A DNA stretch of 64,000 nt from the NCBI GenBank assembly GCA_020637985.1, contig JACKJK010000005.1, positions 248,001-312,000 of the forward strand, in the 5' to 3' direction. Made by a program: the position numbers and the translations under genes. The DNA comes from Rhodobiaceae bacterium. Lineage in GTDB: Bacteria > Pseudomonadota > Alphaproteobacteria > Rhizobiales > Tepidamorphaceae. The notes below the pieces were generated by a model. That model was not told where the DNA came from and made no database searches. It worked only from the letters and a program-made list of their open reading frames with translations. Numbering within the stretch: the stretch's first letter is position 1; every line of letters begins with the position of its first letter. Shown here in pieces: positions 56,209-64,000 of this stretch.

Positions 56209-56922
56209 TTGGCAGCAGCGGTAAGGCGTTTTCGCATCGAGCAGCAGGCATCCGGCAGCGAACCTGCCGATCTCGCGGCCGAACGCCGGCACGGCGAGCT
56301 TGTCGCGCTGATCGAAAGCGTGCGCTCGGCCGTATCCGGCACCGTCGAGCAGGTCAATGACGTCATCAACGACGACCTGCGCCAGCAGATGTCGGAAGCG
56401 CGCAAGCTGAAGGTCGAACTCGACGAGATACAGGACGCGATTGCCAGCACCAAGCGCGAGCTGGCGACCCTGCACACCGGCTCCTTCCAGGGCGACGGCA
56501 TGAACCGCGTCACCGACGAGCTCGACGCCATCGTGTCGGGCACCGAGCAGGCGACCGAGACCATCCTCGCCGCCGCCGAGGTCATCGAGAACAACGCCGG
56601 CGACCTGCGCGCCATGCTCAAGCGCGGCGCCAACGTCGAGCTGGTCAGCGACATCCAGGACCAGATCGTGCAGATATTCGAGGCCTGCAACTTCCAGGAC
56701 CTGACCGGCCAGCGCATCACCAAGGTCGTCAAGACGCTGCACTTCATCGAGGACCGGGTGAACCGGATGATGGGCATCTGGGGCGGGCTCGATGCCTTCG
56801 CCGACATTGCCCCCGACGCCCAGCCGGTGAAGGACGAGCAGCAGGCCCTGCTGAACGGCCCGGCGCTGCCCGACGACGAATCCCGCGTCAGCCAGGACGA
56901 CATCGACGCCCTGTTCGACTGA
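56209..56922 (+). CDS. cheZ: Protein phosphatase CheZ (alphaproteobacterial type)
   Basis: A 237-residue helical protein. ACNFQDLTGQRITKVVKTL is the conserved CheZ segment carrying the catalytic Gln that dephosphorylates CheY, and the C-terminal VSQDDIDALFD is the CheY-binding tail. The start is a TTG at 56209, preceded by GGGAGG with a 6-nt spacer; the alternative GTG at 56182 has no such site. CheZ removes the phosphate from CheY-P to reset chemotaxis signalling. No other chemotaxis or flagellar genes are in the window, so it is an orphan copy. Confidence 0.88.
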   Translation: MAAAVRRFRIEQQASGSEPADLAAERRHGELVALIESVRSAVSGTVEQVNDVINDDLRQQMSEARKLKVELDEIQDAIASTKRELATLHTGSFQGDGMNRVTDELDAIVSGTEQATETILAAAEVIENNAGDLRAMLKRGANVELVSDIQDQIVQIFEACNFQDLTGQRITKVVKTLHFIEDRVNRMMGIWGGLDAFADIAPDAQPVKDEQQALLNGPALPDDESRVSQDDIDALFD

Positions 56923-57014
56923 GCGGCCGGCGCCGCATCGCGTTGCGGGCCTGCAATGCTGCCGTTCTTGCCGGCCATGCCGCTTGTCGAAGTCGTCACC
57001 CCGGTATCCAGGTC

Positions 57015-57041
57015 GTCACCCCGGGCTTGGCCCGGGGTCCA
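57015..57041. repeat. GTCACCCCGG-type palindromic repeat, forward copy
   Basis: GTCACCCCGGGCTTGGCCCG continues into GGGTCCA. The CCCCGGGC/GCCCGGGG arms make a hairpin. A truncated copy (GTCACCCCGG) lies 20 bp earlier. This type of element is common in alphaproteobacterial intergenic regions. Confidence 0.7.
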
Positions 57042-57094
57042 AACAGCCTTTGCGGCAGGTTCTCGCGCTGGCATTGCGTGACACCAACGCCCCA

Positions 57095-57135
57095 TGGTCC
57101 CCGGATCACGCGCCAGGGCGCTGTCCGGGGTGACG
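57095..57135. repeat. GTCACCCCGG-type palindromic repeat, reverse copy
   Basis: Begins TGGTCCCCGGATCACGCG and ends GTCCGGGGTGACG. Its end is the reverse complement of the GTCACCCCGG start of the copy at 57015, so the pair could form a long stem. Confidence 0.65.
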
Positions 57136-57298
57136 CTCGTACGGGCGGCATTGCCGCGCACCGTCGCAAGCGGCGCACACCCTTGCCCCTACGCCCCATC
57201 TCGTCTAACCAGAGCCGCGCGTGCTGGCCGCCTGCTTTCTGAGTCCGGGTGGCCTGCGGATTTTTCACTTAAGCCTTGCAGCAAGACGACATCGAGCC

Positions 57299-58918
57299 AT
57301 GAGCGGCGCCAGGAAACAACGACGCGTTGCCGCGCGTCTTCCCCGTGGATTCGTCGATCGCAGCGCCGGCGACCTGATGGTCTCGCGCGCCATGCTCGAC
57401 AAGGTGCGCGAGGTGTTCGAGCGCTACGGCTTCGACCCCGTCGAGACCCCGGCGATCGAGTACACCGAGGCGCTCGGCAAATTCCTGCCCGACCAGGACC
57501 GGCCCAACGAGGGCGTGTTCTCCTTCCAGGACGACGACGAGCAGTGGCTGAGCCTGCGCTATGACCTGACCGCGCCGCTGGCGCGCTACGTGGCGGAAAA
57601 CTACGAGGCGCTGCCAAAGCCCTACCGCAGCTATCGCCAGGGCTACGTCTTCCGCAACGAGAAACCGGGGCCGGGCCGCTTCCGCCAGTTCATGCAGTTC
57701 GACGCCGATACGGTGGGGGCTGCCTCCGTCGCGGCGGATGCGGAAATCTGCATGATGATGGCCGACACCATGGAGGCGCTGGGCATTCCGCGCGGCGACT
57801 ACGTGGTGCGCGTCAACAACCGCAAGGTGCTCGACGGCGTCATGGAGGCGATCGGGCTGGGCGGCGACGAGCACGCCGGCAGGCGCCTGACTGTCCTGCG
57901 CGCCATCGACAAGCTCGACCGGCTCGGAATCGAAGGCGTGCGCGCGTTGCTGGGCGAAGGCCGCAAGGACGAGAGCGGCGACTTCACCAAGGGCGCGGGG
58001 CTGGACGATGTCCAAATAGGGCGGCTCGAAAAGCTCTACGCCGTTAAGGCAGATGACCGAGCGGATTATTTTCTATTTATGAAGGCCGATCTCGTTCTGA
58101 ATGATGATGCAATCGTCGATACGCAGCCTTCAAATGATCAGAAGATAGGTAGTTACGTGTGGGGGAATCCACGCATACTTGACGTTATCTTGGACGAGTT
58201 CAGCGAGAACAAGCTCGTTCAGGCCGGGGTCGAAGAGTTGCAAACTATTAGCGACCTTGCGAGAGCGGCTGGGTATGGAACCAAACGACTTCGGCTTTCT
58301 CCGTTTATCGTCCGTGGCCTCGAATATTACACCGGCCCGGTCTTCGAGACCGAGCTGACCTTCGAGACCGTCAACGAGAAGGGCGAGACGGCGCGCTACG
58401 GCTCGGTTGCCGGCGGCGGGCGCTACGACGGGCTCGTCGCCCGCTTCATGGGCCAGCCGGTGCCGGCCACCGGCTTCTCGCTCGGCGTCAGCCGTCTCCA
58501 GGCTGCATTGGCCGCGCTCGGCAAGCTCGACGACGCGAAATCTGTCGGCCCCGTCGTCGTCACCGTCATGGACCGCGACCAGGTCGCGGGCTACCAGGCG
58601 ATGGTTGCCGAGTTGCGCAATGCCGGCATTCGCGCCGAACTCTTCCTCGGCAACCCCAAGCAGTTCGGCAAGCAGCTCGACTACGCCGACAGGCGCGGCT
58701 CGCCGTGCGTTGTCATCCAGGGCAGCGCCGAACGCGACAATGGCGTGGTTCTCATCAAGGACCTGATCAAAGGCGCGGAGATCGCGCAGGCCGTCACCGA
58801 CCACGAGGCCTACAAGGAGGCTTCGCTGGCAGCCCAGATCGGGGTCGCGCGCGAAGATCTCGTTGCGGAAGTGAAGGCGGTGCTGGCCCGCCACGCCACA
58901 GCGCAGGAGCGGTCATGA
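57299..58918 (+). CDS. hisS: Histidyl-tRNA synthetase HisS, with an internal low-GC segment
   Basis: Class II synthetase of 539 residues. Motif 2 reads [20 protein letters not shown], the histidine-specific HisA box is [16 protein letters not shown], and motif 3 is GFSLGVSRL; an anticodon-binding domain closes the protein. It charges tRNA-His, whose G-1-less gene lies at 28769. The ATG at 57299 has no strong ribosome binding site. From about 58010 to 58325 (residues about 238-342, the insertion domain between motif 2 and the HisA box) GC drops to about 50% (151 of 300 by my count for 58021-58320), against about 80% in the next line of sequence. The frame stays intact. hisZ overlaps by four bases. 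Confidence 0.95.
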   Translation: MSGARKQRRVAARLPRGFVDRSAGDLMVSRAMLDKVREVFERYGFDPVETPAIEYTEALGKFLPDQDRPNEGVFSFQDDDEQWLSLRYDLTAPLARYVAENYEALPKPYRSYRQGYVFRNEKPGPGRFRQFMQFDADTVGAASVAADAEICMMMADTMEALGIPRGDYVVRVNNRKVLDGVMEAIGLGGDEHAGRRLTVLRAIDKLDRLGIEGVRALLGEGRKDESGDFTKGAGLDDVQIGRLEKLYAVKADDRADYFLFMKADLVLNDDAIVDTQPSNDQKIGSYVWGNPRILDVILDEFSENKLVQAGVEELQTISDLARAAGYGTKRLRLSPFIVRGLEYYTGPVFETELTFETVNEKGETARYGSVAGGGRYDGLVARFMGQPVPATGFSLGVSRLQAALAALGKLDDAKSVGPVVVTVMDRDQVAGYQAMVAELRNAGIRAELFLGNPKQFGKQLDYADRRGSPCVVIQGSAERDNGVVLIKDLIKGAEIAQAVTDHEAYKEASLAAQIGVAREDLVAEVKAVLARHATAQERS

Positions 58919-60072
58919 GCGACACCGCAGGCACGATCGTCAACCGCTGGACGCCGGAACGCTCAAGCGCGCTGGCCGCGATGATGCGCACGCTGGAGAA
59001 CGGCGGCTTCGAGCGCGTCGACCCGGCGATCCTGCAACCCGCCGAAATCTTCCTCGACCTGTCGGGCGAGGAGCTGCGCCGCCGCCTGTTCCAGGTCTCC
59101 GACCCTGCCGGGCGCGAACTCTGCCTGCGCCCCGACGTCACCATCCCCGTCAGCCGGCATCACCTGGCGAGCGGCGACCCGGCGCGCGCCGCCGACTACT
59201 GCTACCTCGGCCCCGTCTTCCGCCACCGTCCCGGCTCCGAGCCCGACGAGTTCCTACAGGCCGGCATCGAGAGCTTCGGCGCGTCGGACACAGCCGTCGC
59301 CGACGCGCGCATCGTCGCGCTCGGCATGGCGGCGGCGCGCGGGCTTGGCGCGGAAGGGCTGAAGCTGCGTATCGGCGACCCGACCATCCTGCTCGCCTTC
59401 GCCGCCGCGCTGGAACTGCCCGCCGCCTGGCAGCGCCGCCTGCGCAGCGCCTTCGGCACGCCCGGCGGCGTCGAGGCGGTGCTCGCCAGTCCGGGCGATG
59501 GCGATGCCAACGCGGGTTCATCCGGTTCCGCCAGCGCGCTCGGCCGCCTCGACATCGAGTCCGCGCGCCGTCTGGTCTCCGAGATGATCGACCTTGCCGG
59601 CATCGCCCCGGTCGGCGGGCGCAGCGCCAACGAGATCGCCGAACGGCTGATCGAGCGCGCGAGCCTCGCCGGCGACGGCGCCATCTCGCCGCAGACGCGC
59701 AAGCTGCTGACACGCCTTGCCGCCATCTCCGGCTCGCCGCAGCAGTCAAGCGAGGCCATCGACGCGCTGGCGACCGAGGCGGGTTTCTCCGCCGAGGCCG
59801 TGCTCGCGCCGCTCGAGGCGCGCTACGCGGCGCTCTCCGAGGTCGGCCTCGACATCGCGGCGTTGCGCTTTTCCGCCGCCTTCGGCCGCCGCCTCGACTA
59901 CTATTCCGGCTTCGTCTTCGAGGCCGCGTCCGACATCGTCGAGGCAGGCCCCGTCGTTGCTGGCGGGCGCTACGACGCGCTGCTGCGGCTGCTCGGCAGC
60001 CCGGTGTCGGTGCCCGGCGTCGGCTGCGCCATCTGGATCGACCGCGCCTTCGCGGCGGGAGGCAAGGCATGA
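58915..60072 (+). CDS. hisZ: ATP phosphoribosyltransferase regulatory subunit HisZ
   Basis: A 385-residue paralogue of HisS without the anticodon domain. It shows class II motif 2-like [20 protein letters not shown] and [14 protein letters not shown], with substitutions that remove aminoacylation. HisZ associates with HisG to give an active, feedback-inhibited enzyme for the first step of histidine biosynthesis. It overlaps hisS by ATGA and hisG by four bases, so the three are one operon. Confidence 0.93.
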   Translation: MSDTAGTIVNRWTPERSSALAAMMRTLENGGFERVDPAILQPAEIFLDLSGEELRRRLFQVSDPAGRELCLRPDVTIPVSRHHLASGDPARAADYCYLGPVFRHRPGSEPDEFLQAGIESFGASDTAVADARIVALGMAAARGLGAEGLKLRIGDPTILLAFAAALELPAAWQRRLRSAFGTPGGVEAVLASPGDGDANAGSSGSASALGRLDIESARRLVSEMIDLAGIAPVGGRSANEIAERLIERASLAGDGAISPQTRKLLTRLAAISGSPQQSSEAIDALATEAGFSAEAVLAPLEARYAALSEVGLDIAALRFSAAFGRRLDYYSGFVFEAASDIVEAGPVVAGGRYDALLRLLGSPVSVPGVGCAIWIDRAFAAGGKA

Positions 60073-61052
60073 GCGACACCCTGGTCCTGGCGGTCCCCTC
60101 GAAGGGGCGGCTGCAGGAAAACGCCGACGCCTTCTTCGCCCGCTCGGGGCTGGTGTTCACCCGCGCGCGCGGCGTGCGCGACTACCGCGGCCGCATCGCC
60201 GGCGTCGACAACGCAGAGGTGCTGTTTCTTTCCGCTTCGGAGATCGCCGGCGAGCTGGCGCGCGGCAACGTCCACCTCGGCGTCACCGGCGAGGACCTGA
60301 TCCGCGAGACGATCCCCGATGCCGACGCGCGGCTGGCCTTCGTCACCCCGCTCGGCTTCGGCCATGCGCGCGTCGTCGTCGCCGTGCCGCAGGTCTGGAT
60401 CGACGTCGACACCATGGCCGACCTTGCCGACGTCGCGCAGAGCTTCCGCGCCCGCCATGGCCGGCGCCTGCGGGTGGCGACGAAATACGTCAACCTGACG
60501 CGCACCTTCTTTTCCGCCAACGGCGTCACCGACTACCGCATCGTCGAAAGCCTCGGCGCCACCGAGGGTGCGCCGGCATCGGGTGCCGCAGACCTCATCG
60601 TCGACATCACCACCACCGGCGCGACGCTCGCCGCCAACGCGCTCAAGATCCTCGCCGACGGCGTCATGCTGGCGAGCGAGGCGAACCTCGTGGCCTCCGT
60701 GCGCGCCGACTGGTCGCTGCCCGCGCGCACCGCGCTCACCGAGATCCTAGACCGCGTCGCCGCCGAGGAGCACGCGCGCAAGACGCGCGAGGTGCGCGCC
60801 GTCTTCTCCCTGCCGCGCAGCGCGCAGGAGGCGGCGGAAGCCGTGAAGCGGGCGTTCTCGCTCGATGCCGTACTTGCGCCACGCGACACTGTTCTTGTCT
60901 ACGAGTGCGCCGCAGACGACGTGTGGGCGCTGAGCCGCCTGCTCAAGAAGCGCGCCGCACGCCACGTCAGCGTGCGGCGCATGGATTTCGTGTTCACCGC
61001 CGAGAACCCGCTGGTGGCGCGCCTTTCCGAACGCATCCCGCTTGGCGGCTAG
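60069..61052 (+). CDS. hisG: ATP phosphoribosyltransferase HisG with C-terminal extension
   Basis: Catalytic enzyme of the first histidine step (ATP plus PRPP), 327 residues. The catalytic core is clear: [19 protein letters not shown] at the start, [13 protein letters not shown], and the PRPP loop [20 protein letters not shown]. The core ends near residue 230, yet the protein goes on for about 95 more residues (from [18 protein letters not shown]). Short-form HisG, the type that needs HisZ, is usually 200-230 residues. The tail could be a clade-specific extension or a degenerate regulatory domain. It is the last gene of hisS-hisZ-hisG. Confidence 0.92.
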   Translation: MSDTLVLAVPSKGRLQENADAFFARSGLVFTRARGVRDYRGRIAGVDNAEVLFLSASEIAGELARGNVHLGVTGEDLIRETIPDADARLAFVTPLGFGHARVVVAVPQVWIDVDTMADLADVAQSFRARHGRRLRVATKYVNLTRTFFSANGVTDYRIVESLGATEGAPASGAADLIVDITTTGATLAANALKILADGVMLASEANLVASVRADWSLPARTALTEILDRVAAEEHARKTREVRAVFSLPRSAQEAAEAVKRAFSLDAVLAPRDTVLVYECAADDVWALSRLLKKRAARHVSVRRMDFVFTAENPLVARLSERIPLGG

Positions 61053-61110
61053 GCCGGCCGGGACGGATGAGCCTGCAAGCAGGCCGTTCGGGCAAAACAG
61101 CGAGAGACGG

Positions 61111-62229
61111 ATGACCGAAACGAAACCGATCACGCGCCGCGCATTCACCCGTTTGATGGCGGGAGCAGGCGCAGCGGGCCTCGCCATGCCGCATGTCGCG
61201 CGCGCCGAGGCCGGTCTCGATCCGCTGATCGGCGAAATGCTGATGCTCGGCTTCCTTGGCGCGGACGCTTCTGCCGCCTGGGCGCAGCGCCTCGCCCGCC
61301 AGATTTCGCTCGGCCAGGTCGGCGGCGTCGTCTTTCTCGGCCACAATTTCAAGTCGCGTGCCGGCGTCACCGGGCTCACGTCGATGTTCGCGTCTGCCGG
61401 CAACACCACCCGGCCGCTGATCTCGCTCGACCAGGAAGGCGGCGCCGTGCAGCGGCTGGGCAGCAAGCTCGGCTATGCCTCGATCCCGCGAGCCAGCGAG
61501 GTCGCCGGCGCGATGTCGCCGAAGAAGGCGAGGGCGCTCTACGCCGGCATGGCCGCCGAGGAGCGTGCCGCCGGCTTCAACTTCAATCTTGCCCCGGTGG
61601 TCGATCTGGCCATCGATCCGACCAACCCGGTGATCGGCAAGTGGGGCCGCGCATGGGGCAGGGACCCCAACACCGTCACCGCCTATGCCTCTGCCTTTCT
61701 CGACGCCCATCACGGTGCGCGCGTCGCCTGCGCGCTGAAGCATTTCCCTGGCCACGGCTCCTCGCGCGGCGACAGCCACGACGGCTTCGTCGACATCACG
61801 GGAACATGGACCAAGGCGGAGCTTGAACCCTTCGCGGCGCTGGCGCGCAAGGGAAGCGCCGACGCGGTGATGACCGCGCATCTCTATCATCGCGATTTCG
61901 CCGGCAACACCGACGAGCCGGTGACCTTGTCGCATCGCGCCATTGAGGGCGTGCTGCGCGGCGAGTTCGGCTACGCCGGCGTCGTCATCACCGACGACCT
62001 CGACATGGGCGCGATCCGCTCGCGCTACTCGCTGGACGAGGCGGTGGTGCGCGCGATCGCCGCCGGCAACGACATCGTCATGCTGTCGAATTCCGCCAAG
62101 CCCGACGATAATCTGCCTTCCCGCATGATCGCGACGGTAAAGGCCGCCGTCGCCGACGGCCGCATCACCCGCGCCCGCATCGAGCAGGCGCATCAGCGCG
62201 TCGTGGCGATGAAGGTCAGGCTGGCCTAG
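61111..62229 (+). CDS. Glycoside hydrolase family 3, NagZ-like, with Tat-type signal
   Basis: A 372-residue GH3 protein. Near the N-terminus TRRAFTRLMAGAGAAG is a twin-arginine-type signal (ending HVARA), unlike the cytoplasmic NagZ of enteric bacteria. LISLDQEGGAVQRL, KHFPGHGSSRGDSHDG (catalytic His/Asp dyad loop) and VITDDLDMGAI (residues 292-302, with the nucleophilic Asp) are the hallmarks of beta-N-acetylglucosaminidase members. It would cleave GlcNAc from peptidoglycan fragments, here probably outside the cytoplasm. The ATG at 61111 has GAGAGACGG upstream. Confidence 0.88.
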   Translation: MTETKPITRRAFTRLMAGAGAAGLAMPHVARAEAGLDPLIGEMLMLGFLGADASAAWAQRLARQISLGQVGGVVFLGHNFKSRAGVTGLTSMFASAGNTTRPLISLDQEGGAVQRLGSKLGYASIPRASEVAGAMSPKKARALYAGMAAEERAAGFNFNLAPVVDLAIDPTNPVIGKWGRAWGRDPNTVTAYASAFLDAHHGARVACALKHFPGHGSSRGDSHDGFVDITGTWTKAELEPFAALARKGSADAVMTAHLYHRDFAGNTDEPVTLSHRAIEGVLRGEFGYAGVVITDDLDMGAIRSRYSLDEAVVRAIAAGNDIVMLSNSAKPDDNLPSRMIATVKAAVADGRITRARIEQAHQRVVAMKVRLA

Positions 62230-62278
62230 CTTCGCCCGCACTCTGGTCCGATAGAATGATGATGCGCTCCTTTGCCAT

Positions 62279-62321
62279 GCATCATCTTGTCGATCCTCGC
62301 TCCGCTCCGGTCGGATGATGC
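62279..62321. repeat. 43-bp palindromic repeat, family B copy 3 (inverted)
   Basis: GCATCATCTTGTCGATCCTC continues to GGTCGGATGATGC. It is the reverse complement of the copies at 46318 and 46371 with about five changes. It ends 1 nt before the bcsS stop codon. Confidence 0.75.
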
Positions 62322-62322
62322 A

Positions 62323-63063
62323 CTACCGCCGCGTCCTGATCTCCGCCCTCAGCGAGAAGCCGGTGTCGTCCTCGTCGCCCGAGGCGCCGGCGATCAGCGC
62401 CGCGTCGATATCCCGGACATGCGCCGTGACGCCCGCGCCGGCTGCCCAGAAGGTGCCGTCGACATCGTTTCCGCCGCGCACTTCCCCGATCAGCCCCCAG
62501 CGCGGCGTCAGTTGCCGTGTCAGAGCGATCCGGCCTGCCAGCGTGTCGTAGACGCTCGAATATTCGGCTGACGCCGAAGCAAGCGTCTGCGCGTCGACCC
62601 GCAGCCAGCCTTCCGCCAGCAATGACACCCCGACCTTCGTGCCGTGCTTGCTCTGCGTCGGCGCCGCGTCGTGGTGTTCGGCGCCGACGCCGGCATAGAG
62701 CGTGGCGCCCCTGTCGGCGTTCCAGAAGGTCCAGCCGATCAGCGCATGCCCGGCCTGCTTGTCGACCCAGGTGCCGTCGGCAAGGCGATAGCGCCCGGCG
62801 CCGCCATAGGCACGCACGCGCAAACCCTGTTCGTCGAGGCTGCCCGTTGGCGCGATGATCGCGCCGGAATAGACGAAGCGGCTGGTGACGGAGAGGTCGG
62901 TGCCGAAGAACAGGTCGTGGCGCGACCGTTCCGCATGGGACTCCTCCGCCCGCGCGGGAAATGCCCAGCTCCCCGCCACGGCTGCCAGTGCAAGGGCCAG
63001 ACTCGCCCACCTCGCACCGGATATGCCCCGCGCGCGCCTTGCGCGCCTGCCGTTGTCCGGCAT
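62323..63063 (-). CDS. bcsS: Cellulose biosynthesis protein BcsS
   Basis: A 246-residue exported protein. The signal peptide ends near PARAEE, and the mature domain (HDLFFGTDLSVTSRFVYSGA, ALIGWTFWNADRGATLYAGV, AAGAGVTAHVRDIDAALIAG) has the beta-strand pattern of the BcsS family, a membrane-associated protein of cellulose clusters in alphaproteobacteria. No cellulose synthase genes are nearby, so its role here is uncertain. A family B repeat abuts its 3' end. The ATG at 63063 was chosen. Confidence 0.82.
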   Translation of the reverse strand: MPDNGRRARRARGISGARWASLALALAAVAGSWAFPARAEESHAERSRHDLFFGTDLSVTSRFVYSGAIIAPTGSLDEQGLRVRAYGGAGRYRLADGTWVDKQAGHALIGWTFWNADRGATLYAGVGAEHHDAAPTQSKHGTKVGVSLLAEGWLRVDAQTLASASAEYSSVYDTLAGRIALTRQLTPRWGLIGEVRGGNDVDGTFWAAGAGVTAHVRDIDAALIAGASGDEDDTGFSLRAEIRTRR

Positions 63064-63133
63064 TGTATCGACGCCCCCGCTACACGCGGAAGTTTAGAAT
63101 CCGACCGAAGGTTACGTAAAGGAAAAAGGGGCG

Positions 63134-63787
63134 TCAGGCCGCGGCATCCGTAGTCGTGCGGAAGGCGGCGAGCCAGTCGCGGATGGCGGCAAGCTCGCCC
63201 TCGCGCACCTCGTGGCCGCTGTCCGCGCCGCGCGCGGTGACGCTTGCGCCAAGCGTGCGCAGGCGTTCCGCGATCGCCTCCACCTGTGCAGGCCCGGTCA
63301 CGGGGTCGCGTTCGCCACAGGTGACCAGGACCGGCTTGCCGGAAAGCGCGCGCGTCGATGGTGGCTCGAAAGGCATGATCGGATGCATCAGCACCGCCCC
63401 CGCTAGCCTGTCGGGCGTTTCGCATATCAGGTTGCCGAGGAGGTCGGCTCCGCTGGAATAGCCAAGGCCGATTGCCGCTGCCGGGTCGCGCCCGTGCGCC
63501 GAGATGAGTTCAGGGATCGCGTCGGCCAGGCGGTGCGTGCGCAGCGCGAGGTCGTCCATGTCATAGACGCGCTCGCCGACGCGCCTGAAGAAGCGCAGGT
63601 TGCCGCGCTCGACGACATCGCCCTTCAGCGCGATCAGCGCCGCGCCCTTCGCCACCAGCCGGCCGAGCCCGATGAAGGAGGTGTGGTCGCCGCCCGTCCC
63701 GTGCAGCAGGATCAGCGTGCGCGGGTCGCCGCCTTCTGCCGGTTCGTAGGCATAGGTGTAGCCGCCTGCTTCCAGCACCTTGGTCAT
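63134..63787 (-). CDS. Alpha/beta hydrolase, carboxylesterase/phospholipase-like
   Basis: A 217-residue serine hydrolase. The nucleophile elbow is GLGYSSGA with Ser111, the oxyanion-type LILLHGTGGDHTSF lies near residue 25, and CGERDPVTG and DSGHEV supply the acid and His. This fits the small esterase/phospholipase family (about 220 residues). The ATG at 63787 is preferred; an ATG at 63832 (MVARHFDLTR) would add 15 residues. The natural substrate is unknown. It lies 70 nt upstream of no same-strand gene except bcsS behind it. Confidence 0.85.
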   Translation of the reverse strand: MTKVLEAGGYTYAYEPAEGGDPRTLILLHGTGGDHTSFIGLGRLVAKGAALIALKGDVVERGNLRFFRRVGERVYDMDDLALRTHRLADAIPELISAHGRDPAAAIGLGYSSGADLLGNLICETPDRLAGAVLMHPIMPFEPPSTRALSGKPVLVTCGERDPVTGPAQVEAIAERLRTLGASVTARGADSGHEVREGELAAIRDWLAAFRTTTDAAA

Positions 63788-63954
63788 GTCCTGCGTCCCT
63801 GCTCGCGTCAGGTCGAAATGCCGCGCCACCATCTTCGGCTCTTGACATGCTGGAAGATGCGCGCCGGGCGCGATATTGCAAGCCCCGCGGCGCAATTCCC
63901 GAAAGTCTTTCCCGTTTGTCCCCTGGACATGCCCGCAGCGCTTGGGTCAGGACC

Positions 63955-64000
63955 CTAGAACCCCGGCATCACCAGCACTTCCGGCGTGTCGGGAAGCGTC
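63955..64000 (-). CDS. C-terminal fragment of a gene running off the right edge
   Basis: Fifteen codons on the minus strand end at TAG (63955-63957) and read TLPDTPEVLVMPGF before the stop. The last base of the window is in mid-codon. The residue pattern is plausible for a protein end, and the divergence from the neighbouring hydrolase gene would suit, but no family can be named from so little. Confidence 0.4.
   Translation of the reverse strand, partial: TLPDTPEVLVMPGF

Larger units (their letters stand above)
56923..57298. other. Intergenic region before hisS with inverted CCCCGG-type repeats
   Basis: A 376-bp region with no supported gene. It contains two GTCACCCCGG-type elements in opposite orientation (57015-57041 and 57095-57135) and a partial copy at 56995-57004. 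The his operon promoter should lie in the last 150 bp, but I could not identify it. The region has no RNA gene that I can recognise. Confidence 0.55.

Overview
The window is 64 kb of high-GC chromosomal DNA from an alphaproteobacterium, most likely of the order Hyphomicrobiales (Rhizobiales). This rests on gene content and style, not on a database match. The pointers are: a tRNA-His without an encoded G-1 but with A73; a PdhS/CbrA-type DivK-family kinase; an alphaproteobacterial CheZ; a HisS-HisZ-HisG operon; a phasin with a TGC-rich PhaR-like operator; an Irr-box-like palindrome upstream of a ferric-iron transporter; BcsS; and 43-bp palindromic intergenic repeats. I see no rRNA, transposase, integrase, prophage or CRISPR array.

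Layout. 1-4.2 kb: the end of a molybdate transporter (modB fragment, modA), an SDR reductase, a cyclase-like DUF3095 protein and a TorF-type porin. 4.2-17.2 kb: a polyamine locus with a gamma-glutamylputrescine oxidase, a putrescine-type aminotransferase, two PuuA-like glutamine synthetases and the PotFGHI ABC importer. Between the two synthetases sits an unrelated 890-residue TIR-nSTAND protein, a possible anti-phage sensor. 17.3-28.6 kb: AsmA, acetoacetyl-CoA ligase, a ferric-iron ABC pair (fbpB, fbpA) with a candidate Irr operator, a large cell-cycle type histidine kinase and a phasin. 28.7-35.8 kb: tRNA-His, a CmoB-like methyltransferase, hydroxypyruvate isomerase, an AEC transporter with an acyl-CoA dehydrogenase, an EamA exporter, a Cys-containing protein of unknown function and a SoxW-like thioredoxin. 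35.9-42.8 kb: lutCBA (lactate oxidation) divergent from a DctPQM TRAP transporter. 42.9-47.4 kb: a DUF3422 protein, TrkH, a cytochrome c and a LysR regulator. 47.6-54 kb: glcDEF (glycolate oxidase), an XRE regulator and malate synthase. 54-64 kb: an L,D-transpeptidase, a metallo-beta-lactamase-fold protein, CheZ, hisS-hisZ-hisG, a NagZ-like hydrolase, BcsS, a serine esterase and the last codons of another gene.

How the genes fit together. Much of the window concerns uptake and oxidation of small organic compounds. Putrescine and other polyamines enter through PotFGHI and are degraded by the Puu-type or aminotransferase routes. Lactate or a related 2-hydroxy/oxo acid probably enters through the TRAP system and is oxidised by LutABC. 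Glycolate is oxidised by GlcDEF to glyoxylate, which malate synthase joins to acetyl-CoA; Hyi also handles a glyoxylate-derived C3 unit. The phasin and acetoacetyl-CoA ligase point to polyhydroxybutyrate storage and reuse. The least expected items are the TIR-nSTAND gene inside a metabolic locus, a low-GC patch inside hisS, and the G-1-less tRNA-His found together with its synthetase.
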